A stretch of 64,000 bases of DNA, taken from positions 62,001 through 126,000 of the forward strand of contig CAIWXX010000078.1 in NCBI GenBank assembly GCA_903916735.1. Direction: 5' to 3'. The stretch's first letter is position 1, and each line of letters begins with the position of its first letter. The notes under the pieces were generated by a model, which worked only from the letters and a program-made list of their open reading frames with translations, did not search any database and was not told the DNA's origin. Source of the stretch: an uncultured Acidobacteriota bacterium. Its GTDB lineage: Bacteria; Acidobacteriota; CAIWXX01. The position numbers and the translations under genes are program-made. This document shows positions 16,031 through 24,784 of this stretch, piece after piece.

Positions 16031-17377
16031 ATGCCAGCTGCGCGTTTCATCATCATTGCGGCCCTCCTGACGATCCCTCTGGCGGTCGCAACCGTCGTAC
16101 CCTGGCTGGGATGGGCCGCCATCACGGCAGATGGGCTTCTTGTCTTCGCATTTATGTTTGATCTTCGCCAAGCCATTCACGTGCCTCTTACCGCCACCCG
16201 AAAGTGGCCTCCTCTTCTTATCCAAGGAGCGCCGGCCACAGTCGAGGTGGTTCTCGCGACATCCTCATCACAGGCCCTCCACATCGTGATGCGGGAAGCG
16301 CTTCATCCGGCCATCGCCACAGCGCCTCTGAGACAAGTGGCGGATCTGTCTGGAGGCGGCACCAGTATCTGGTCATATGCGCTCGTGCCACGACGCCGCG
16401 GCCAACACATGATTGGGCCGCTGACCGTTCGGCTTCTCGGGCCATGGCGGCTGGCCTGGGCGCAGCGCGATGCGATCACGGCCGAGCCGCACCGGATTTA
16501 TCCGCAAGTACGATGGGAAGGGCAGGTCGGCCGGCTCCTGACTCTCGCCCATCGCCGCGAAATGGGCGCTGTACCGATGCGCCATCATGGGGTGGGATTT
16601 GAACCATATGCACTCCGCGAGTATAGATCCGGCGATTCGCCCAACAAGATTCATTGGAGAGCCTCGGCGCGGCATGGAAAACTTGTGGCACGAGAAGATA
16701 CATGGGAGCGAGGCGTTCGTCTTGTGATTCTACTTGATGCTGCGCGCGCCATGGCATCAATGGACGGATCCCGAAGCAAGCTCGACCACGCCCTCGCAGC
16801 CACATTGGCTCTGACGCGAGTCGCGGCCTCACGCGGAGATCGTGTGACAATCATCGCCTTTACGGACAAGATCGAACGGCTGATCAGGGTGAGGTCGGGA
16901 ATCAATGGAGCGGCACTGGCATATCGAGCGCTTTTCGACATCGAAGCCCGATTAACTGAGCCAGCCTATGACGCTGCGACAGAGGCTGTCTCCCAGATCG
17001 AGTCACGTCGCGCTACCGTGATCCTCCTGACCTCGGTCGTGGATCTAGCAGCCGCAGAACTTCTTCAAGAGTCGGTAATGCGGCTGAAGCGGCATCACCG
17101 CGCCGTCCTTGTCAACCTGGAGGACCCGGATTTGACGACCCTCGCTCTCGGCCCGGCCACCACTGCTCAACAAGGATTTGCCAAGGTGTCCAGTCTTGAA
17201 ATATTGCTCAACAACCGCCGACTGGCCGGGCGCCTTCGACATACCGGCATCCAGGTCCTGAACACAGCATCGGATCGTCTCGCCTGGGATACTCTTCAAG
17301 CCTATCTGACGATGTCCAGAGGCCGAGCTGCGACGAGTATGGTTCCGGGAACGACCTCTTCCGGGAAAGCACGATGA
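16031..17377 (+). CDS. DUF58 (VWA-like) protein
   Basis: The protein has 448 residues. Two N-terminal membrane helices (residues about 5-22 and 26-43) are followed by an outer beta-rich segment with RRGQHMIGPLTVRLLGPWRL. Then comes the DUF58 signature FEPYALREYRSGDSPNKIHW, followed by RASARHGKLVAREDTWERG. The domain continues into a VWA-like fold with VILLDAARAM. The perfect MIDAS DxSxS is not seen, which is common in this family. It is the expected partner of the MoxR ATPase encoded upstream. Its stop overlaps the amylase start (ATGA). There is no good Shine-Dalgarno before the ATG at 16031. Confidence 0.92.
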   Translation: MPAARFIIIAALLTIPLAVATVVPWLGWAAITADGLLVFAFMFDLRQAIHVPLTATRKWPPLLIQGAPATVEVVLATSSSQALHIVMREALHPAIATAPLRQVADLSGGGTSIWSYALVPRRRGQHMIGPLTVRLLGPWRLAWAQRDAITAEPHRIYPQVRWEGQVGRLLTLAHRREMGAVPMRHHGVGFEPYALREYRSGDSPNKIHWRASARHGKLVAREDTWERGVRLVILLDAARAMASMDGSRSKLDHALAATLALTRVAASRGDRVTIIAFTDKIERLIRVRSGINGAALAYRALFDIEARLTEPAYDAATEAVSQIESRRATVILLTSVVDLAAAELLQESVMRLKRHHRAVLVNLEDPDLTTLALGPATTAQQGFAKVSSLEILLNNRRLAGRLRHTGIQVLNTASDRLAWDTLQAYLTMSRGRAATSMVPGTTSSGKAR

Positions 17378-19239
17378 ATCAAACTCTGTCTGCTACCTTG
17401 CGCTCGATCCACCACGACGGATCCAGCCGATATGTACGACTCGCTTCCGGTGGCGAATCAAACCTGCAGGTCCAGGACAATGTGACAATTCGCTTGCGGG
17501 CCGCAAAGAACGCACCAATCGAGCGGGTCGTGGCCCGCATAGTTCCAGACGGTGAACAGCAGTTTGTGGAGATGCAGCGCGAGCCCGACGAGCCGGCTTG
17601 CCGGTGGTGGCGAATCGTCATCCGATTAACAATGCCGGTCGTCAACTACAGATTCCTGATCTTCGGCCCAGATGGAGTCTGGTGGTACAACGGTTCGGGC
17701 CTTCATCGGCACACACCAACGGACGCCGAGGACTTCCGGCTTCTTTCGGGCTATTCTCCTCCCTCGTGGATTAACAGCAGCATCTTCTATCAGATCTTCC
17801 CGGACCGCTTCTCGATTGGCGATTCTGATCTGCACAACAACAGCTCGCAGGATTTATGCCGCTGGGGTGAGTCACCCTCGCCATCGGGCCGGGCAGCAAT
17901 GATGGAATTTTATGGGGGCGATCTTCGAGGAATTGAAAAGCGGCTGGACTACCTACTCGACCTGGGCGTCAATGCGCTCTATCTGACCCCGATTTTCACC
18001 GCCCCTTCCAACCATCGTTACAACATCGCTGATTATGAAAATGTGGATCCGCGTCTGGGCGGCAATGCGGCACTGGTATCACTGCGTCGTGCGACATTCG
18101 AGCGAGGCATGCGTCTCATCCTCGATATTGTTCCCAACCATTGTGGCCGGACTCATCCGTGGTTCCAGGCAGCTCTTGCTGATCCATCCGCTCCGACAGC
18201 CGAATACTTCACTTTTTACAAGCATCCCGATGAATACGAGAGCTGGTTGGGCGTTCGCAGTCTCCCCAAGCTCAACTACCGCAGCACGGCTCTGCGTGAA
18301 AGGATCTATGCAGGCCCGGATGCTGTCTTTCGTCGATGGCTTCGCGCTCCGTATTCGATTGACGGCTGGCGGATCGATGTCTCCAACATGCTGGCTCGCC
18401 AGGGCGCCAGTCAGCTGGGGATTGAAGTCCTCCGAGGCATCCGTACCGCTGTGAAGGATGAGAATCCTGATGCGTACCTCATGGGAGAAAATTTCCAGGA
18501 TCCCTCCGAACAGCTACAAGGCGATTGCCTGGATGGCGTCATGAATTATGCCGGGTTTTCCATTCCTGTGTGGCATTGGGTGAACGGCTTCGAAGCACAT
18601 GCAGCAGGCCAGGCGGGAATTATTGCTGCACATGTGCCATGGTCAACGAGAGCACTCATCGGAACGTGGCTGGCATTTAGAGCTGGAATACCCTGGACAA
18701 TCGCACAGCAGCAGTACAACCTGCTCGGCAGCCACGACACACGGCGAATTCTTTCAACCGTCAAGGGCAGTTCCTCTTTGAATCGCCTGTCCGTCGGGCT
18801 TCTGATGACAAGTGTCGGTGTCCCCAGCATCTATTATGGGGACGAAGTGGGCCTACGCGGCGAGCATGATATTACCGCCAGAGGATGCATGCCATGGGAG
18901 CGGTCGGAATGGGATGAAGACCTGCTGTCCTTTTACCAGGCACTCATCAAACTCAGGCGCTCATCCCGGGCGTTGATTGAAGGTGGCTTTCAAATGCTTC
19001 TCATCGACGATGACAGCTTTGCCTATTTGCGTGATACCGATGAAGAAGCGTGTGTGGTTGTCGCTCATCGCGGGCCGGGCTCGCGTGGTGCGCGCCCCAT
19101 CGATGTCTCCATCGGGGCGATTCCCGATGGGACTGAGTTCGTTGAAGTGCAGACGGGATCGCGACTGACGGTCATCGACGGCTGCCTGCCAGTCCCGGCA
19201 CAGTCGCCCGGGATCGCCATCTGGCATGGCCATCGTTAA
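17374..19239 (+). CDS. Glycoside hydrolase family 13 alpha-amylase/cyclomaltodextrinase-like enzyme
   Basis: The protein has 621 residues with no signal peptide, so it is cytoplasmic. The N-terminal 120 residues form a beta-domain like that of cyclomaltodextrinases and neopullulanases. The barrel carries all four GH13 regions: DIVPNH at 251-256, GWRIDVSNM with nucleophile D335, GENF with acid/base E372, and SHDTRR with H454-D455. The opening SSIFYQIFPDRF and GGDLRGIEKRLDYLLDLG are also typical of this subgroup. It hydrolyses alpha-1,4-glucans or maltodextrins. Its start overlaps the DUF58 stop as ATGA, so it belongs to the MoxR operon, an unusual partner for that cluster. Confidence 0.95.
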   Translation: MNQTLSATLRSIHHDGSSRYVRLASGGESNLQVQDNVTIRLRAAKNAPIERVVARIVPDGEQQFVEMQREPDEPACRWWRIVIRLTMPVVNYRFLIFGPDGVWWYNGSGLHRHTPTDAEDFRLLSGYSPPSWINSSIFYQIFPDRFSIGDSDLHNNSSQDLCRWGESPSPSGRAAMMEFYGGDLRGIEKRLDYLLDLGVNALYLTPIFTAPSNHRYNIADYENVDPRLGGNAALVSLRRATFERGMRLILDIVPNHCGRTHPWFQAALADPSAPTAEYFTFYKHPDEYESWLGVRSLPKLNYRSTALRERIYAGPDAVFRRWLRAPYSIDGWRIDVSNMLARQGASQLGIEVLRGIRTAVKDENPDAYLMGENFQDPSEQLQGDCLDGVMNYAGFSIPVWHWVNGFEAHAAGQAGIIAAHVPWSTRALIGTWLAFRAGIPWTIAQQQYNLLGSHDTRRILSTVKGSSSLNRLSVGLLMTSVGVPSIYYGDEVGLRGEHDITARGCMPWERSEWDEDLLSFYQALIKLRRSSRALIEGGFQMLLIDDDSFAYLRDTDEEACVVVAHRGPGSRGARPIDVSIGAIPDGTEFVEVQTGSRLTVIDGCLPVPAQSPGIAIWHGHR

Positions 19240-19325
19240 GGCGGTTATCCGTCACAAGCGAAGCGGTGATCAGAAGGTGAAATGAGGCCAAGACAATGAT
19301 AAGGTTGTAGAAGGTGAGGAGGAGC

Positions 19326-20582
19326 ATGATGAACATCCGACGGCAGAGAATTTTGCAACGAATGGCAGCGGCCGCTCTGAGCGTGATCCTGGGACTCCTG
19401 TTGATATATACCGCCGCTGAGGCCTGTACGACGGCCGTTATATCGGGATCAGCCACGACCGATGGCAGGCCGCTGCTTTGGAAAAACCGCGATGCGGACA
19501 ATCTCCAGAATCAACTGGTTTATAATGCCGATGGGAAATTCGCCTTCATAGGGATCATCAACACCGGCGATGCAGCGGGCATGGAGATCTGGACCGGCAT
19601 CAATTCGCAGGGGTTTGCCATCATGAACACCGCCTCGTACAACCTTGAAAAAGGCGATACCTACGATGAGGGCCACTTGATGAGGATGGCCCTGGAGTCA
19701 TGTTCAACGATCGAAGACTTCCAGGCTCTTTTGGAAAAGACTAACCCCGGCGGTCGCGATGTTTCCGCCAACTTCGGCTCAATCGATGCCAAGGGAGGCG
19801 CGGCCTTTTTTGAGACCAAGAAAAAAACCTATAAGCGATTTGATGCCACCGATCCATCGGTCGCTCCTCATGGATATCTCATACGCAGCAACTTCAGTGA
19901 TTCGGTTGAGAAACAAGACGGGACAGGCTTCATCAGGCGCGAGCGTGCCACCAGCCTCATCGAAGAACTGGTATCAACCCGACACCTCGATGGACAGGCC
20001 CTTCTGAGAATCGCCGCCAGGGACATCGCCAATGTTCACATCGGATCCTACCCATTGACGGAACGGAAGAGCGGCGCGCCTGAGTATGCATACACAGGCG
20101 ATAGCATCTGCCGTTATATCACATCCTCGGCGGTGGTTTATTGCGGCGTCAAGCCAGGGGAAAATCCGTTGGCATCGACCGCCTGGGTCATCCTGGGCCA
20201 GCCAATCACTGGTGTTGCAGTCCCCGTCTGGGTTGCAGCAGGATCCGTCCCAAAGGAGTTGGCCGCGTCGCCCGATGCGGCTCCTCTGAACGCTGCTTTT
20301 GATCTGATTCGCAACGAGCTCTATCCCGATCGTGATGGAGAACTCTCCAAATATATCGCCGTCAACCGGCTCACAGATCCTAACTGGAATTTTCTGCAGG
20401 CTCTTCTATCCACCGAGGATCGGAATTTTAGGCAAGTCGTAGTGGCGATAGAAAAGTGGAGAATTAGGTTGCCGCCGGCTCCGGAAATCGAGAAGCTCCA
20501 AAATGGCATCACGTTGCAGACACTTGAGGCCGTTCAGGCGGCTCAAAAAAAGGCCCCGGGGGCAGAGACGATAGCGCATTGA
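19326..20582 (+). CDS. Secreted Ntn-hydrolase of the C45 / acyl-CoA:6-aminopenicillanate acyltransferase type
   Basis: GAGGAGGAG immediately precedes two consecutive ATGs (19326 and 19329). The protein has about 418 residues. A signal peptide (residues about 12-31, AAAALSVILGLLLIYTA) ends just before C34 in AEACTTAVISG. That Cys, followed by TDGRPLLWKNRDAD, matches the N-terminal nucleophile of the C45/choloylglycine-hydrolase-like families, where processing exposes Cys. GMEIWTGINSQGFAIMNTAS and AAFFETKKKTYKRFDA fit the Ntn core. It probably cleaves amide bonds in the periplasm. Whether signal cleavage itself generates the active Cys is an inference. The substrate is unknown. It is monocistronic, with no close neighbours on either side. 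Confidence 0.85.
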   Translation: MMNIRRQRILQRMAAAALSVILGLLLIYTAAEACTTAVISGSATTDGRPLLWKNRDADNLQNQLVYNADGKFAFIGIINTGDAAGMEIWTGINSQGFAIMNTASYNLEKGDTYDEGHLMRMALESCSTIEDFQALLEKTNPGGRDVSANFGSIDAKGGAAFFETKKKTYKRFDATDPSVAPHGYLIRSNFSDSVEKQDGTGFIRRERATSLIEELVSTRHLDGQALLRIAARDIANVHIGSYPLTERKSGAPEYAYTGDSICRYITSSAVVYCGVKPGENPLASTAWVILGQPITGVAVPVWVAAGSVPKELAASPDAAPLNAAFDLIRNELYPDRDGELSKYIAVNRLTDPNWNFLQALLSTEDRNFRQVVVAIEKWRIRLPPAPEIEKLQNGITLQTLEAVQAAQKKAPGAETIAH

Positions 20583-20703
20583 AACGGCTATCGCTCGCCT
20601 TGTGGCATCCAGCCGGCCTGGACCGCGATAAATCAAGACGCGCAGTCTCCGGCCGTCATTCCTGACATCATCCTCCCAGAAGACTGCGGCTGCGCATGGG
20701 ATA

Positions 20704-20712
20704 TGCTAAAAT
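20704..20712 (+). promoter_or_regulatory. Extended -10 promoter element ahead of envC-ctpA-yibQ
   Basis: TGC directly followed by TAAAAT (20707-20712) fits an extended -10 box. There is no good -35 element. It lies 157 bases before the preferred envC start. Confidence 0.35.
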
Positions 20713-20869
20713 TGGCCCTTTATGATCGGCAAAGTTGAGCTTGAACCTGATTTCAAAAAGCCTTCTCGTCACTGACAATGGAGTGGGGAGAAACATTTCA
20801 ACAGAATTCGCTTACCCGCGGAGAAGACTGCATGTCAGAACGAGCGCAATCGATGAGGTTGATCCGTTC

Positions 20870-22021
20870 ATGAAAATGATGCGGCGTGGACTGGCTTTCG
20901 GAATGGCTTTCTTTGTCATTCTCGCTGTTCCAAGGAGCCGCTGCGAGGAGCCTGAGGACCGCCAGCACCTCGTCGACATCGAAGCCAAGATCACACAAAT
21001 TCGCGCATCCATCGATCAACAGGATGAACGCGAAAAATCGGAGCTGGTTCAGGTCGAGCAGATCGAGATGGTTGAAGGGCTTCTCTCCCAACAGACCCAA
21101 ATTCTGGATCGCGCCGTCGCCGAACAATCAATGCGCGTCAAGGATGCCGAAACCCGCATGAAAGCGCTGCAGGAGGATTTCGATATCAAGAAGGCGGCAC
21201 TAAAGAAAAGGCTCGTGGCGCTCTACAAAATGGGCGAAATGAGCTATGCGCGACTTCTGCTGTCTGTCAAATCGGCCGCGAACCTCGCCACCGCTTATGC
21301 ATACATCTCCAAACTGGTGCAGGGAGATCAGCTGAAGGTTCAAGCCTATCATGAATCTTTGTCGGCACTCACGGTGGAACGCGACACTCTCGGGAAAAAG
21401 ATCGTGGAACTGACTGAGCTAAAAGCGGCGAATTCCGCCAAACAGGTGGAACTTAATACTGAACATCGCAATAAAGAGCGGGCCATCGCGGCCATCCGCA
21501 GCGAGAAGGCCCGCTATCTGCAGGCGATTTCAGAGCTGGAAACAGCTGCTCAGGAGCTTCGGAAACTCTTGAATGAGCTCCCACCAAATGCGGAATCATT
21601 GAGCATCGGCCGGTTTAAGGGGTCGATCCGCTGGCCGCATCCGGGAAAGGTGACGACCGGGTTCGGCCTTCACAAGCACCCCTTGTTCAATACCATCACA
21701 GTCCAGAACGGAATTGACATCGATGCGCAGTATAATGATCAGGTGCAGTCAATTTTTGATGGGAAAGTCGTTTATGCGGATTGGTTCCGAGGCTACGGCA
21801 ATCTCGTGATTCTCGATCATGGCGATAAATACTTTTCGCTTTATGCCCATTTATCACGCTTCTCGGTCACACTCGGCGAGACTGTTGTCACGGGGCAACT
21901 AGTCGGCTACGTCGGTGACACAGGTTCGCTCAAGGGCGCCTACCTCTATTTCGAGCTGAGGCAGGGCGAGAAGCCCCTCAACCCGCTCGACTGGCTGGAG
22001 AAAAAAAGACATGTTGGATAG
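20870..22021 (+). CDS. envC: EnvC-like coiled-coil protein with degenerate M23/LytM domain
   Basis: I chose the ATG at 20870 because a signal peptide follows (RRGLAFGMAFFVILAVPRS). The open frame extends back to 20735, but without signal character. The protein has 383 residues. Residues about 30-240 are a long coiled coil (AKITQIRASIDQQ, ELETAAQELRKLLNELP). The C-terminus is a LytM/M23 domain with GNLVILDHGDKYFSLYAHLS and GETVVTGQLVGYVGDTG. Zinc ligands are missing: the HxGxD site reads NGIDI and HLHFE reads YLYFE. As with E. coli EnvC, it is therefore probably an activator of peptidoglycan amidases rather than a peptidase. It overlaps ctpA by 11 bases. Confidence 0.88.
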   Translation: MKMMRRGLAFGMAFFVILAVPRSRCEEPEDRQHLVDIEAKITQIRASIDQQDEREKSELVQVEQIEMVEGLLSQQTQILDRAVAEQSMRVKDAETRMKALQEDFDIKKAALKKRLVALYKMGEMSYARLLLSVKSAANLATAYAYISKLVQGDQLKVQAYHESLSALTVERDTLGKKIVELTELKAANSAKQVELNTEHRNKERAIAAIRSEKARYLQAISELETAAQELRKLLNELPPNAESLSIGRFKGSIRWPHPGKVTTGFGLHKHPLFNTITVQNGIDIDAQYNDQVQSIFDGKVVYADWFRGYGNLVILDHGDKYFSLYAHLSRFSVTLGETVVTGQLVGYVGDTGSLKGAYLYFELRQGEKPLNPLDWLEKKRHVG

Positions 22022-23168
22022 GAAACAGAAATTTATTCTGGCCGTTTCGTTCGCGGCCATCCTCTTTTTCGTCGCCGGCAATTTTGTCGCGACGAAAATG
22101 GCTTCTCAGAGCCCCTTCCGACCTCTGGCAATTTTCGGCGAAGTGGTCAGCCACGTCAGCCATGACTACGTTGAAGAGGTCGATGAGAAGAAGGTGATGA
22201 ATGGCGCGATTGCGGGCTTCTTGGAAGGGCTAGACCCGATGTGCAGCTACATCGAAAAAAGTGGGGTTGCACAATACGAGACCGTAAAGAAATCGGCCGA
22301 GTCGTCGCCGATTTCCATCACAAAGCGCTATGGATACGGGTTCATACTGCATATCGAACCAGGCTCACCAGCCGAGGAGGCCGGTTTGAAACGCGGTGAC
22401 TTCATCCGCGCAATCAACAAGCACTCGACTCGCGACATGGGTCTTTTCCAGTTGCAGGCAGCACTCAGCGGGCCACCTCCCATTGAATGCACCATCGTCC
22501 GGGATAACGCACGAGGGGACGGGCCCACAACAATCACACTCAAGAAAACAGTGATGCCGCCTCGTCCTCCACTCATCAATACCGTCAAGGATGGCGTCAC
22601 AATTCTGACTCTCAATCAGATGAGGGAAGGCGCTGCGGCCGGTTTGCGGAGCGCTCTTCTCGCCGACCGACGATCTGGAGCGCGCGAATCCGCTCCACTC
22701 CGGCTCGCTCTCGACCTGCGTGGCTGCACCGGAAACGACTATGAGGAGGCTCTCCGTTTTTTATCAGTCATCATCTCGGATGGAGATATTGCGACGCGGC
22801 ACGATCGATCCGATAAGCCTCAGGTTTATCGCACGGATTCAGCCGGCTATGTCGCAACACCTCATTGCGCCGTGCTGGTGGATGGGTACACATGCAGCGC
22901 TCCTGAGCTCATCGCGGCGTCCCTCAAACAGCGAGGCATCGCGCGCCTGTTCGGAAGCCGGAGCTATGGAACAGTTCGCGAACAACGCCTTTATCTCTTC
23001 CCGGACGGCAGCGGCGTCCTCCTCTCCAGCTACGAATGGACCGCCGCTGACGGCAAGATCATTACAGGGAAGGGGGTCGAACCGGACGTCGCCGAAAAGG
23101 AGACGGATGAGACTGCTCCGGCAGACCCAATGCTCGCTGCGGCTCTCTCCTATCTGCTCTCTGCGTGA
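22011..23168 (+). CDS. ctpA: S41 family peptidase-like protein (CtpA type) lacking the catalytic lysine
   Basis: The protein has 385 residues. An N-terminal helix (FILAVSFAAILFFVAGNFVA) serves as anchor or signal. A PDZ domain spans about 105-190 (EPGSPAEEAGLKRGDFIRAINKH), then the S41 core with LALDLRGCTGNDYEEAL. The catalytic Ser position is kept (TCSAPELIAASL). The residue 25 positions later, Lys in the CtpA/Prc motif TFGKG, is Thr here (SYGTVREQ), so the Ser-Lys dyad seems broken. This may be an inactive scaffold that binds EnvC or a peptidase target. The gene order envC-ctpA-yibQ is common in bacteria. The stop overlaps the next start (GTGA). Confidence 0.9.
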   Translation: MLDRKQKFILAVSFAAILFFVAGNFVATKMASQSPFRPLAIFGEVVSHVSHDYVEEVDEKKVMNGAIAGFLEGLDPMCSYIEKSGVAQYETVKKSAESSPISITKRYGYGFILHIEPGSPAEEAGLKRGDFIRAINKHSTRDMGLFQLQAALSGPPPIECTIVRDNARGDGPTTITLKKTVMPPRPPLINTVKDGVTILTLNQMREGAAAGLRSALLADRRSGARESAPLRLALDLRGCTGNDYEEALRFLSVIISDGDIATRHDRSDKPQVYRTDSAGYVATPHCAVLVDGYTCSAPELIAASLKQRGIARLFGSRSYGTVREQRLYLFPDGSGVLLSSYEWTAADGKIITGKGVEPDVAEKETDETAPADPMLAAALSYLLSA

Positions 23169-24430
23169 CAGCAACGCGCAGAGGTCTTCCCGCTCGCAAG
23201 CCGGCCCGCCGGAAAGCGAAGAGCCGTTCACGGAATCCATCACACAGCCATACGCTTGCCTTTTTCGTGGCCGGCATCGGAATCATTCTGATTTCTGCCG
23301 CATCGATTTTCCTGCTTCTCGACTATCGGCACTACGTCGCCGGGCTGCGATCGCAGGTCTTTGAACGGATCTACCCGGTTGAGCACTTTCGAGCCGGCCA
23401 ATTAAGACTCAACACTGAACTGGTGTCGCTTCTAAGGAATCAGGCAGGCGTCCGGAATTCCGATGTCACAGAACGGAAGGTCGAGATACGAGATGCTCAC
23501 GGAGTCTATGAGAAACTCCATTGGCGGATCATTTGGCGTGGAGGACTTTCGTTGACCGACTTGGCGCGTCATATCGAATCTCTGTCGGCACAAGGCGAAT
23601 GCCATGTCGGCGTTCGCCGGCTGGAATCACGCCAGTGGGGCGACTATCTCTATATGGAGCTGTCAATCGATGGGCGCGTTAGCCACAGCATTCTGGTGAC
23701 CTATGAAACCCGACGGCTCGAACCCGAAGAGATTGTCGGAGTTCGGGAGAATGCCGAACCAGCTCAGTGCCGCGTCGCAATCGTGATCGATGATGTCGGA
23801 TACAACCTGGCGCTCACACAAGGCTTTCTTCAGATTGATGTTCCACTGACCTTCTCGGTGCTCCCCTTCCTTCCGGAGTCGGCGGCATCGGCCGAGATGG
23901 TGCATCGAGCCGGCCGGGACCTCATGATTCACATGCCGATGGAACCGCGCGGCTATCCACAGGAGGATCCCGGTCCAGGCGCCATCCTGCATGGAATGGA
24001 CCCGGAGGAAGTACGAGCTGCAACCATACGAGCGATCGACTCGATGCCGTTTGCGATCGGCATGAACAACCATATGGGATCCCGGATTACGACGAATCCA
24101 ATTCTTATCGGCATGGTGCTTCGCACGATCAAAGAAAGAGGTCTTTTTTACCTGGATAGCCGTACAACCGAGAAGACTGTGGCCTATTCAATGGCTCGGA
24201 GTCTGGGTGTGCCGGCTGCGACTCGACAAGTCTTTCTCGATGACGTCTTCGATCCCTACTACATCGGGAAAATGATCGATGAGCTCTTCGCCGCCTCTCT
24301 GCGAAACGGCTCGGCGATCGGCATCGGGCATCTGAATCAGATCACATTGGAGGCTCTCCAGGAGAACCTCTGGAAAGCCGCCCGCTACAACGTGCGAGTC
24401 TGCTCGATGAGCGAGGTTATTCCAAGGTAG
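23165..24430 (+). CDS. yibQ: Divergent polysaccharide deacetylase family protein (DUF610/YibQ)
   Basis: The GTG start at 23165 overlaps the ctpA stop. The protein has 421 residues. A basic N-terminus precedes a membrane helix (residues about 33-53, FFVAGIGIILISAASIFLLL). The divergent deacetylase domain begins at about residue 205 with VAIVIDDVGYNLALTQGFL and contains LTFSVLPFLPES, LMIHMPMEP, GMNNHMGSRIT and YLDSRTT. These are the hallmarks of the family, which keeps the NodB-like barrel but has a modified metal site. The preceding 150 residues are a beta/alpha segment of unknown role. It is the third gene of a cell-envelope operon and probably acts in the periplasm on peptidoglycan or another glycan. 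Confidence 0.9.
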   Translation: MTATRRGLPARKPARRKAKSRSRNPSHSHTLAFFVAGIGIILISAASIFLLLDYRHYVAGLRSQVFERIYPVEHFRAGQLRLNTELVSLLRNQAGVRNSDVTERKVEIRDAHGVYEKLHWRIIWRGGLSLTDLARHIESLSAQGECHVGVRRLESRQWGDYLYMELSIDGRVSHSILVTYETRRLEPEEIVGVRENAEPAQCRVAIVIDDVGYNLALTQGFLQIDVPLTFSVLPFLPESAASAEMVHRAGRDLMIHMPMEPRGYPQEDPGPGAILHGMDPEEVRAATIRAIDSMPFAIGMNNHMGSRITTNPILIGMVLRTIKERGLFYLDSRTTEKTVAYSMARSLGVPAATRQVFLDDVFDPYYIGKMIDELFAASLRNGSAIGIGHLNQITLEALQENLWKAARYNVRVCSMSEVIPR

Positions 24431-24784
24431 ATTGCCGGCTATTGCTTCTCGATCCCCTCATCGAGGCGCGAAAGTGCCGACGATCTCAAGTTGATATATT
24501 CAACTGCAGAATGGTTGTGCCGATGATAATCGATAAAAATATCCACGTCAGTACCCTGGGCGAGAAAGCGGAAACAGTAAGACAATGAATCATCGGAACT
24601 GATTCATCGGCTGCCGTGACGCTCTGATCCATCATAGGAGTTTTGTGCGATTCATGTGCCCTCACGTTATAAGCATCGAAGATGGAGAGACATTACTGAC
24701 ATGACGGATTCCGTCCAAGAATATACATCGGGGCCAAGGCATCGGCAATTGTAAAACGTTGCATGAGACGATCGGACATTGACA
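24431..24784. other. Intergenic region without a supported gene
   Basis: These 354 bases lie between convergent genes. A short inverted repeat (GAATCA-N7-TGATTC, near 24587) is visible but has no T-run after it. No coding frame has protein-like content. Confidence 0.5.

Noticed and set aside
16586-16620. A tRNA-like T-arm string (GGTGGGATTTGAACC) on the plus strand
   Set aside because: It lies inside the DUF58 signature (VGFEPYALREY) and no acceptor or anticodon arm can be formed.
24587-24605. Inverted repeat GAATCA-N7-TGATTC as a terminator
   Set aside because: The stem is short and AT-rich and no T-run follows on either strand.
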